DNA from: DASSWG01 sp041689995
GTDB lineage: Bacteria; Bacteroidota; Bacteroidia; Flavobacteriales; Flavobacteriaceae
Assembly: GCA_041689995.1 (NCBI GenBank)
Contig: JBDNFD010000158.1
Span: 1 to 28,156 of the forward strand
Length of the DNA stretch: 28,156 nt
Reading direction: 5' to 3'
Part shown: positions 22,559 through 28,156 of the stretch, one piece after another
How positions within the stretch are numbered: position 1 is the first letter of the stretch
How the letters are laid out: every line of letters starts with the position of its first letter
Notes under the pieces: model-generated
Seen by the model: the letters and a program-made list of their open reading frames with translations, nothing else
Databases searched by the model: none
What the model was told of the DNA's origin: nothing
Made by a program: the position numbers and the translations under genes

Positions 22559-23758
22559 TTAAAAAATCAACAAATTGATATCTCTGTGGGTGAGGCCGAA
22601 CCATTCTGCAATGGATTTGTTGGTCAAAATTCCGTGGTAAAAATACAATCCATTTCGCAAACCGCGGTCATAACGCAGCGTATTTTCCAAACCGCCTTCT
22701 TCGCCGATATGCAGAAGATAGGGTGTAAAAATATTGCTGATGGAAATGGACGAAGTCCGGGAATAGCGGGAAGGAATATTGGGAACACCATAATGGATGA
22801 CCCCATGTTTTATGAAAGTCGGAGAATCATGACTTGTGATCTCGCTGGTTTCCACACAGCCGCCCATGTCAATACTCACATCAATGATCACCGAACCTTT
22901 TTTCATGTGCATTACCATTTCTTCGGAAACCAGAATAGGGGAGCGGTCTTTTCCACGAATCGCTCCAATAAGTACATCGGCGCGACGCAAGGCATTTGAT
23001 AAATGTTTGGGCTGAACCGTAGAGGTATGCAGAGGTCTGCCGAGATTGGTTTGAATATTGCGCAATTTGGTGAGTGAATTATCAAAAATTTTGACATTAG
23101 CGCCCAATCCAAGTGCCGAGCGGGTTGCAAATTCACCAGCCGTTCCCGCGCCCAAAATCACCACTTCGATAGGAGGGACACCACTAATATTTCCAAACAT
23201 AACACCATAGCCTTTTGCAGGGTTCGACAAAAGTTCGGAGGCGATCAATACCGCGGCGGTTCCGGCAATTTCGCTTAAGGCTTTTACTGCGGGATAACTG
23301 CCATCTTCATCGCGGATATATTCAAATGCCAAAGCGGTGATCCGTTTTTCGGCCAGTTTTTCGAAATAACTTTTGGATTGTGTTTTAAGTTGTAGGGCGG
23401 AAATCAAAATAGTTTGCGGATGAACGATCTCCAATTCTTTCATTGAGGCCGGCTCGACTTTCAGCACAATGGGGCAAGAAAAAATTTTCTTGGGGTCATT
23501 GCATATTTCCGCTCCGGCTTTGCTATATTCGTTATCCGTAAACTTTGCGCCTTCGCCCGCACCGCTTTCCACCAAAACCCGATGGCCATGAGCCGTAACG
23601 GCTGCGACGGCATCTGGCGTGAGGCACACCCGCTTTTCTTGATAAGAGGTTTCTTTTGGCAAACCGATGAACAATGCGCCTTTGGAACGCCATATTTCCA
23701 ACATTTCTTCTTGTGGCAGCAGTTCTGCCTGGCTGAAAGGAGTGGAAGGTTTGCTCAT
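22559..23758 (-). CDS. Alanine dehydrogenase/transhydrogenase-family protein
   Basis: 399 residues. The N-terminal 30-150 region fits the AlaDH/PNT N-domain and the rest the NAD-binding Rossmann domain, with VVILGAGTAGEFATRSAL. Kept landmarks are Arg43 in QEKRVCLTPDAV, Lys100 in VLKVEPAS, the IDVSIDMGGCVETS Asp, and HYGVPNIPSRYSRTSS. The site expected to read F-L-H-L, which carries the proton-transfer His of M. tuberculosis Ald (His96), reads ALQL here with Gln123. It also has a roughly 30-residue N-terminal extension absent from canonical 370-residue Ald. Automatic annotation will say alanine dehydrogenase (L-alanine to pyruvate, NAD-dependent); activity of this longer flavobacterial type should be treated as unproven. 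Confidence 0.85.
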   Translation of the reverse strand: MSKPSTPFSQAELLPQEEMLEIWRSKGALFIGLPKETSYQEKRVCLTPDAVAAVTAHGHRVLVESGAGEGAKFTDNEYSKAGAEICNDPKKIFSCPIVLKVEPASMKELEIVHPQTILISALQLKTQSKSYFEKLAEKRITALAFEYIRDEDGSYPAVKALSEIAGTAAVLIASELLSNPAKGYGVMFGNISGVPPIEVVILGAGTAGEFATRSALGLGANVKIFDNSLTKLRNIQTNLGRPLHTSTVQPKHLSNALRRADVLIGAIRGKDRSPILVSEEMVMHMKKGSVIIDVSIDMGGCVETSEITSHDSPTFIKHGVIHYGVPNIPSRYSRTSSISISNIFTPYLLHIGEEGGLENTLRYDRGLRNGLYFYHGILTNKSIAEWFGLTHRDINLLIF

Positions 23759-23821
23759 AATTATGGGTTATCCAATAAAGAACGTGAAATTTTGAATAGT
23801 AACAAAATAAACAGACTATTT

Positions 23822-24334
23822 TTATTTGAACAAGTCTCCAATTTGTTGATAGATACTGCGTTTTCCCCCTAATTTACGCTCAAATTCCGCCAAATCTTCC
23901 CCTTGAATCTCTGAAAAGAGTTTGGCCCGAATCAAATAAACGAATGGAACGATGATGAGCATCATGGGGAAAACGTACCAAAGCTCGATCAGATCGAAAT
24001 ATTTCAAATCATCGTTTAACACGCTCATCAATTGAAATGCAAACATTAATATCGGAATTAAAATTACATGTCTCCACCAATGTTTACATGTCAAAAACCA
24101 TAAGCACAGCAAGAAAAGGGGAACAAATTTTCCCATAAAAATCCATCCTGAAATATAGACACTTTCATAATATTCACTTTTATAAGTAAACAAAAAAGTT
24201 TCCCAAGTTTTAGCGGTCGGGAAACTTGCATATAAATAAAATATAAAAGGGGAGAGTGCAATAATTAATGCAACAATACTACCCGTTAGTAGGGATTTTT
24301 TTGATGCTATCTTTGTCGATGTTTTGTTCTGCAT
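23822..24334 (-). CDS. Four-helix membrane protein of unknown function
   Basis: 170 residues from ATG 24334; an alternative ATG at 24343 adds 3 residues. About four hydrophobic segments, SIVALIIALSPFIFYLYA, WIFMGKFVPLFLLCLWFLT, ILIPILMFAFQLMSVL and LWYVFPMMLIIVPFVYLI, separate a short polar N-terminus from a cytosolic amphipathic tail (LFSEIQGEDLAEFERKLGGK). No recognised family or motif. Its start lies inside the gene of the 49-residue lipoprotein, by about 55 bases, so the two are co-transcribed and probably coupled in translation. Confidence 0.75.
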   Translation of the reverse strand: MQNKTSTKIASKKSLLTGSIVALIIALSPFIFYLYASFPTAKTWETFLFTYKSEYYESVYISGWIFMGKFVPLFLLCLWFLTCKHWWRHVILIPILMFAFQLMSVLNDDLKYFDLIELWYVFPMMLIIVPFVYLIRAKLFSEIQGEDLAEFERKLGGKRSIYQQIGDLFK

Positions 24335-24428
24335 GGATGTCATCTATACTTTGGGGGCTGCAAGATGTAAATGATGTAAAAGCTGTTGCGGCAAAAGCCA
24401 ATGCGAATATAATACTTTTAGTTTTCAT
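24279..24428 (-). CDS. 49-residue predicted lipoprotein
   Basis: MKTKSIIFALAFAATAFTSF ending TSC is a signal peptide with a lipobox-like end (Cys 23), followed by a 27-residue polar mature peptide SPQSIDDIHAEQNIDKDSIK ending KIPTNG. I recall many flavobacterial peptides of this size with an IDKxxIKxPTxG-type ending, but no known role. A longer frame begins at 24551, yet its residues lie upstream of the promoter word at 24461-24468, so ATG 24428 is used. The 3' end overlaps the start of the membrane protein gene, making a two-gene unit. Confidence 0.72.
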   Translation of the reverse strand: MKTKSIIFALAFAATAFTSFTSCSPQSIDDIHAEQNIDKDSIKKIPTNG

Positions 24429-24460
24429 AATAAAAATGTTTTTTAGGTTATTTGATGGTA

Positions 24461-24468
24461 CAAACCTA
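24461..24468 (-). promoter_or_regulatory. -7 element of the lipoprotein/membrane protein pair
   Basis: The minus strand reads TAGGTTTG, fitting TAnnTTTG, 32 bases before the ATG at 24428. A -33 TTG is not evident. Confidence 0.6.
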
Positions 24469-24590
24469 CAATGAACTTTTCTAAAACATTTAACTATTTT
24501 TACCGTACCTTTGTCGGTTTTGCCGTTGAAAAACCATAATTGCCGATACAATTTTTACCAAAGATAGGTTTTGAAAGTTGAATGACCAAG

Positions 24591-24654
24591 TGAATTGGTG
24601 AATTAGTGAATTAGTGAGTGGGTGAATTGGTGAATGGGTGAATTGGTGAATTAG
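24591..24654. repeat. Octamer array (8 x TGAATTGG-like)
   Basis: Eight adjacent 8-base words with consensus TGAATT(G/A)G, including TGAGTGGG and TGAATGGG variants. It is the first of three octamer arrays in the spacer upstream of bshC. Confidence 0.9.
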
Positions 24655-24705
24655 TTAATGACAAATTCACAGACAGAGTTTGACTTACACTCCCGGTTAA
24701 ATGAA

Positions 24706-24729
24706 TAACTGAGTAACTGAGTAACTGAA
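24706..24729. repeat. Octamer array (3 x TAACTGAG)
   Basis: TAACTGAG twice and TAACTGAA once, adjacent, 51 bases downstream of the first array and also with an 8-base period. Confidence 0.88.
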
Positions 24730-24742
24730 TAGGTATAATGAC

Positions 24743-24790
24743 ACTCACATATTCACAAACTCACATATTCACAAACTCACAGATTCACAA
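24743..24790. repeat. Alternating octamer array (ACTCACAT/ATTCACAA x 3)
   Basis: Three 16-base units made of two related octamers. Its reverse complement has the form TGTGA(A/G)T, close to the TGAATTGG words of the first array, so the two arrays are roughly inverted and could pair in single-stranded nucleic acid. Confidence 0.9.
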
Positions 24791-24812
24791 ACCAACTTTC
24801 ATGGAATACCTA

Positions 24813-24820
24813 TATCTTTG
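24813..24820 (+). promoter_or_regulatory. -7 element of bshC
   Basis: TATCTTTG fits TAnnTTTG and ends 17 bases before the ATG at 24838, giving a short leader. The third repeat array occupies the region just upstream of the -33 position. Confidence 0.65.
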
Positions 24821-24837
24821 TCTTCTTAAACTCCGAA

Positions 24838-26439
24838 ATGACTGAATATATCCCATATTGCGATACGAATTATTTTTCTAATTTAATCTGTGATTACCTT
24901 AACGGAAAGAAAGAATTGACCTCTTTTTTCAATCATTTTCCAAAGCTCGAAAATTTTGAAAAACAGTTTAATGAAAAACAGAAATCCTATTCTTCGGAAA
25001 ACAGGGAGGTTTTGCTGGAAATGCTTAGCCATTATTATAAAGACAAAAAGACTTCTTCTGAAACAAATACAAATATAGGTCTGCTTTCGAAAGATTCCAC
25101 TTTTACTGTCACCACAGGCCACCAACTAAATTTGTTCACCGGTCCGCTTTATTTTTTGTACAAAATCGTGTCCGCGATCAATCTTGCAAAACAACTCAAA
25201 AATGAATATCCAGATCGCGATTTTGTTCCGGTTTACTGGATGGCAACCGAAGATCACGATTTTGAAGAAATCAATTTTTTCAATTTTAAAGAAGAAAAAA
25301 TTCAATGGGAAAAAGATGCTTCCGGTGCGGTCGGCGAACTTTCCACAGAAGGATTGGATAAAGTTTTCGATGAATTCTCTGAAAAGTTAGATTCCTCTAA
25401 AAATGCCGATTTTTTGCGCGAATTATTCAAAAACGCTTATTTGAAGCACAAAACCTTTTCTGATGTCACTTTCTATATTGCCAACGAACTGTTCGGCGAA
25501 TACGGATTGGTTTGTTTGGATGCTAATACCCCAGCATTAAAAAAATTGTTTGTTCCGCAAATTAAAAATGAATTGTTGCGGCAAGAATCGTTTGAAAAAA
25601 GCAAACAAAAAATCCAGGACCTTCAAGAAAATGGATATTCGGTGCAAGTAAATCCGCGGGAAATCAATTTGTTTTATATGACGAAAAACCTGCGGGAACG
25701 AATCATAAAAACGGGGAATAATTATCGCGTGAATGAAACCGAACTTTCGTTTGATGAAAAAGAAATATTGGAATTGGTAGAAAATCATCCCGAACGTTTT
25801 TCGCCAAATGTGGTCACGCGTCCTTTGTTTCAAGAAGTGGTTCTCCCCAATTTATGTTATATCGGCGGTGGGGCCGAAATTGCTTATTGGTTTGAGCTGA
25901 AGGATTATTTTGAAGCTGAAAAAATTCCCTTTCCCATTTTATTGTTACGAAATTCGGCCTTGTTGGTTTCGGAAAAACAAATTCGGAAATTGAAGAAAAT
26001 GAACCTTTCTTGTAAGGATTTATTTCTTCCGCAAAGCGATTTATTAACCAAACATACAAAATCCATTTCTGAAATAAACATCGATTTTTCCCCGCAAAAG
26101 AAACAGTTGGAAAAGCAATTCGAAGCCTTGTACAAACTGGCAGAAAAAACCGATAAATCGTTTTTGGGAGCAGTTTCCGCACAAGAAAAAAAGCAAACGA
26201 ACGGTTTGGCACATCTTGAAAAACGCTTATTGAAAGCCCAAAAGCGCAAATTGAAGAGTGAACTGCAACGGTTGACGGATTTGCAAAATGAACTTTTTCC
26301 GAACCAAAGTTTGCAGGAACGCCACGATAATTTCAGCACATTTTATTTGGAATATGGTGAAAAATTGATTCCGAAATTGTTGAAAGAACTGGAACCTTTG
26401 AGGCTGGGATTTCAGGTTGTTTTTGGTTTTGAGAATTAA
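24838..26439 (+). CDS. bshC: Bacillithiol biosynthesis cysteine-adding enzyme BshC
   Basis: 533 residues, full length for the family. BshC joins cysteine to glucosaminyl-malate in the last step of bacillithiol synthesis, the low-molecular-weight thiol used for redox balance and detoxification. The conserved block TVTTGHQLNLFTGPLYFLYK lies at about 90-110, VYWMATEDHDFEEINFF at about 132-150, and NVVTRPLFQEVVLPNLCYIG at about 322-341, all in a Rossmann-like core. A C-terminal coiled-coil insert (LEKRLLKAQKRKLKSELQRL) is typical. bshA and bshB are not in the window. It has its own -7 promoter immediately downstream of the octamer arrays. Confidence 0.93.
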   Translation: MTEYIPYCDTNYFSNLICDYLNGKKELTSFFNHFPKLENFEKQFNEKQKSYSSENREVLLEMLSHYYKDKKTSSETNTNIGLLSKDSTFTVTTGHQLNLFTGPLYFLYKIVSAINLAKQLKNEYPDRDFVPVYWMATEDHDFEEINFFNFKEEKIQWEKDASGAVGELSTEGLDKVFDEFSEKLDSSKNADFLRELFKNAYLKHKTFSDVTFYIANELFGEYGLVCLDANTPALKKLFVPQIKNELLRQESFEKSKQKIQDLQENGYSVQVNPREINLFYMTKNLRERIIKTGNNYRVNETELSFDEKEILELVENHPERFSPNVVTRPLFQEVVLPNLCYIGGGAEIAYWFELKDYFEAEKIPFPILLLRNSALLVSEKQIRKLKKMNLSCKDLFLPQSDLLTKHTKSISEINIDFSPQKKQLEKQFEALYKLAEKTDKSFLGAVSAQEKKQTNGLAHLEKRLLKAQKRKLKSELQRLTDLQNELFPNQSLQERHDNFSTFYLEYGEKLIPKLLKELEPLRLGFQVVFGFEN

Positions 26440-26494
26440 TTGGTCTTTACAATTTAATCTTAATTTTCAACAGTTCCGGCCATAAAAAAAAACT

Positions 26495-26502
26495 TATCTT
26501 TG
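26495..26502 (+). promoter_or_regulatory. -7 element of the orphan antitoxin-like gene
   Basis: TATCTTTG fits TAnnTTTG and lies 16 bases before the ATG at 26519. Confidence 0.65.
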
Positions 26503-26518
26503 ATTAAAACATTTCAAG

Positions 26519-26755
26519 ATGGATATTCAATTGGAGAAATATAAATTGATGGAATGGCTTGTTGGTCTTGAGGATGAAACACTTATTTCAAAATTACGAA
26601 ATATCCAACAAAGCCTAAGTGAGAGTGGTTATTCCAATGACATTTCCAAGTTGGAAAAAACTATGATTGAAATTGGTTTACGTGATTTAGCCGAAGGGAA
26701 TAGTTTTTCACACGATCAAGTAATGGAAGAAATCAAAGAAAAATACGGAATTTGA
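26519..26755 (+). CDS. Antitoxin-like small protein, no intact toxin next to it
   Basis: 78 residues, acidic and helical: MDIQLEKYKLMEWLVGLEDE, TLISKLRNIQQSLSESGYSN and IGLRDLAEGNSFSHDQVMEE followed by a basic IKEKYGI end. The pattern of an E/I-x-G-L helix, an A-E-G-x turn and a final V-M-x-x-x-K helix echoes the antitoxin at 9940, so both may belong to one ParE/RelE antidote family. Downstream, where the toxin should start, only short frames are seen before the convergent gene at 26851; one reads ISWKPLRLEFSFVFMRI and could be a toxin scrap, but this is weak. It may be a solitary antidote, or the partner was deleted. It has its own -7 promoter. Confidence 0.65.
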   Translation: MDIQLEKYKLMEWLVGLEDETLISKLRNIQQSLSESGYSNDISKLEKTMIEIGLRDLAEGNSFSHDQVMEEIKEKYGI

Positions 26756-26850
26756 TTTCATGGAAACCGCTGAGACTGGAATTTTCATTTGTTTTTATGC
26801 GGATATGACTTCACGAGATACAGGTACCAGTGGAATTAAAGACCCTATGC

Positions 26851-27990
26851 TTATTTTTTGATCAGTTTATATGTTCCCGTTTTCTCTGCAATTGAAACTA
26901 TCATTGTATAAACTCCGGAAACAAGAATGGAAACATCCAAATCGCCTCTAATGTCCTCGTTTTTCTTTTCCAAAATCTTTTGACCAAGTGTATTATAGAA
27001 CACGACCTTTTCAATAGGAGCATTGGATTTTAAATGCAATATGTTTTGTACGGGATTTGGATAAAATGAAAAATCATCCAAGGGATTTTCAGAAACTCCC
27101 GCATTCTGACCGGAAGGGATTGAAACCCAAACTATATCATATCCAGAACCGATATTGTTTATAAAAGTGGTTTCTCCTGTAGAAGTGTTAACGGTGCGCC
27201 ACTCGCCTAAATTTGTAGTTTGGTTAAAGGCTGCCATAAAAACAGTATCTGTATTTGGATCCCAACACATTCCTTGGGCATATTGCGCATCAAATCCAAT
27301 AGGACCGATCAAAGTTGCTTCCCCTGTGGTTGCGTCCAGGGAATAAAAATTATCGGTAACAACGTCGTAGGTCCATATATTTCCATTGCCATCTACGGCA
27401 AGAGCTATGGCGCAATCTATTCCTGTTGCACCAATAAATGTCGTAGTGACCGCAGAAATATCGAGGTGGTACAAACTGGAAGAAGTTGTACTTGTGCATA
27501 TTGCATAAAGTATTCCTGTGGTAGGATCAAACTCCATACCTGCCCAGTTCATATCTTGGGATGGAGGGAAATAGCCAACGTAGCTAATTAAACTACCTGT
27601 CGTTATATCTATTGTTTGTAGTCCTCCCGATTGATTTAAAACATACGCAATTGTTGGATTGTCCGGATCAATGCTTCCGGCATACTCCTCTTCGTCAGCT
27701 CCCGGCGAAGAAATATAGGAGATGCTTTGTGGATCACTTATTCCAAAACTTACAAATTGACTTCCCGCAGGAGAAATTTCATTTCCATAAGCTAAGATGT
27801 TATTAAGGTTTAACAATGAAAAATCTTTTTCAAAGCTTATCTTTTTGGCAGAATGTCCTTGCCTAGATGCAATATGTGAGAAGAAGGACGCAGAACTTGC
27901 TGTTCCACTCGATTTTTGGGATTCCTGTGCATGGGTATAGTTGCTCAATGAACAGAATAGAACAACTAAAAAAAATGTGTTTTTTTTCAT
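26851..27990 (-). CDS. Secreted protein with type IX sorting domain
   Basis: 379 residues. A signal peptide (MKKNTFFLVVLFCSLSNYTHA) is followed by a Ser-rich stretch and, from about 60 to 300, repeated beta segments of the form TGSLISYVGYF, TGEATLIGPIG and TGETTFINNIG with Asp/Gly-rich turns, suggestive of a beta-propeller. The C-terminal 75 residues are a classical Por/type IX sorting tail: FSFYPNPVQNILHLKSN, VVFYNTLGQKILEKKN, LDVSILVSGVYTMIVS and a final KLIKK. The product should leave the cell through the gliding/T9SS machine and be attached to or released from the surface. No catalytic motif is seen, so adhesion or binding is more likely than enzymatic activity (inference). Confidence 0.88.
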   Translation of the reverse strand: MKKNTFFLVVLFCSLSNYTHAQESQKSSGTASSASFFSHIASRQGHSAKKISFEKDFSLLNLNNILAYGNEISPAGSQFVSFGISDPQSISYISSPGADEEEYAGSIDPDNPTIAYVLNQSGGLQTIDITTGSLISYVGYFPPSQDMNWAGMEFDPTTGILYAICTSTTSSSLYHLDISAVTTTFIGATGIDCAIALAVDGNGNIWTYDVVTDNFYSLDATTGEATLIGPIGFDAQYAQGMCWDPNTDTVFMAAFNQTTNLGEWRTVNTSTGETTFINNIGSGYDIVWVSIPSGQNAGVSENPLDDFSFYPNPVQNILHLKSNAPIEKVVFYNTLGQKILEKKNEDIRGDLDVSILVSGVYTMIVSIAEKTGTYKLIKK

Positions 27991-28026
27991 GGGGATTCGT
28001 GTTTAACTAATCTTTGAGGCTCTATT

Positions 28027-28055
28027 CTAATATACGATTGATTTTTGTATATTAG
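28027..28055. promoter_or_regulatory. Perfect 9-bp inverted repeat upstream of the last gene
   Basis: CTAATATAC (28027-28035) and GTATATTAG (28047-28055) are exact reverse complements separated by 11 bases. The site lies between divergent starts, 36 bases from one ATG (27990) and 15 from the other (28070). It may be an operator for either gene or the end of a mobile element. Confidence 0.5.
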
Positions 28056-28069
28056 CTAAAATACCTATA

Positions 28070-28156
28070 ATGAAACCACGCGACGAAATCTTGCGGTTAT
28101 TCAAAAGCCTTTCAGAAAAAGAGAAGCAAAAAGTGCTCAAGGAATTGAACGATGTA
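28070..28156 (+). CDS. Unidentified gene, 5' end only
   Basis: The frame opens at ATG 28070 and runs off the window after 29 codons: MKPRDEILRLFKSLSEKEKQ then KVLKELNDV. The piece is an amphipathic, Lys/Glu-rich helix. A 'SLSEKEKQKVLKEL' type opening occurs at the start of various small regulators and also some transposases, so no family can be named. It stands just inside a perfect inverted repeat. The first codon is chosen because it follows an AT-rich spacer and keeps the frame open. Confidence 0.5.
   Translation, partial: MKPRDEILRLFKSLSEKEKQKVLKELNDV

Noticed and set aside
24429..24551. Longer N-terminus for the 49-residue lipoprotein
   Set aside because: The added residues include the -7 word at 24461-24468 and spoil the signal peptide.
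24591..24790. Possible CRISPR array
   Set aside because: Units are 8 bases with no unique spacers and no cas genes nearby; these are simple tandem repeats.
26756..26850. Small frame starting METAETGIF after the orphan antitoxin
   Set aside because: 33 codons, no toxin motif, and ends just before the convergent gene; too weak to call a gene.

Overview
The window looks like ordinary chromosome of a member of the Flavobacteriaceae (Bacteroidetes). The pointers are: many genes preceded by the Bacteroidetes -7 promoter word TAnnTTTG, a secreted protein with a type IX (Por) sorting tail, a bacillithiol-synthesis gene (bshC), few Shine-Dalgarno sequences, AT-rich spacers, and several protein families I know mainly from marine flavobacteria. 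No rRNA, tRNA or CRISPR array was seen.

Layout. 1-5025 (plus strand): an EamA/DMT permease, accA, dnaB and a conserved exported protein often labelled 'asparagine synthetase B'. 5082-9462 (minus strand): an OmpA-type envelope protein, then the translation operon thrS-infC-rpmI-rplT. The annotated infC frame lacks its N-terminus; the true gene extends upstream and seems to start at CTG. 9657-10173: a small toxin-antitoxin pair whose toxin is frameshifted. 10284-13164 (minus): a lipoprotein and htpG. 13389-16436 (plus): a compact TetR / ABC1 (AarF-like) kinase / ketoacyl-ACP synthase III operon. 16809-19706 (minus): a type II restriction-modification cassette (XRE regulator, Dam-like methylase, AlwI-family endonuclease), with a probable one-base slip near the end of the endonuclease and a deleted alpha/beta-hydrolase gene beside it. 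20254-24428: LolD-like ATPase, msrA, two small conserved proteins, an alanine-dehydrogenase-like protein, a membrane protein and a tiny lipoprotein. 24838-28156: bshC, an orphan antitoxin-like gene, a type IX-secreted protein and the first 29 codons of an unidentified gene.

The genes are mostly housekeeping (fatty acid synthesis, replication, translation, protein folding, thiol and oxidative-stress defence). The accessory parts are the restriction cassette, the two antitoxin-type loci and the TetR operon. Spacers repeatedly hold short tandem words of 7, 8 or 9 bases, including one inside the ribosomal-protein operon and a three-array cluster upstream of bshC. I did not find an obvious new large system. 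The best leads are the non-ATG infC start, the restriction cassette with its possible operator and frameshift, the intergenic tandem words, and the TetR-kinase-KASIII operon.
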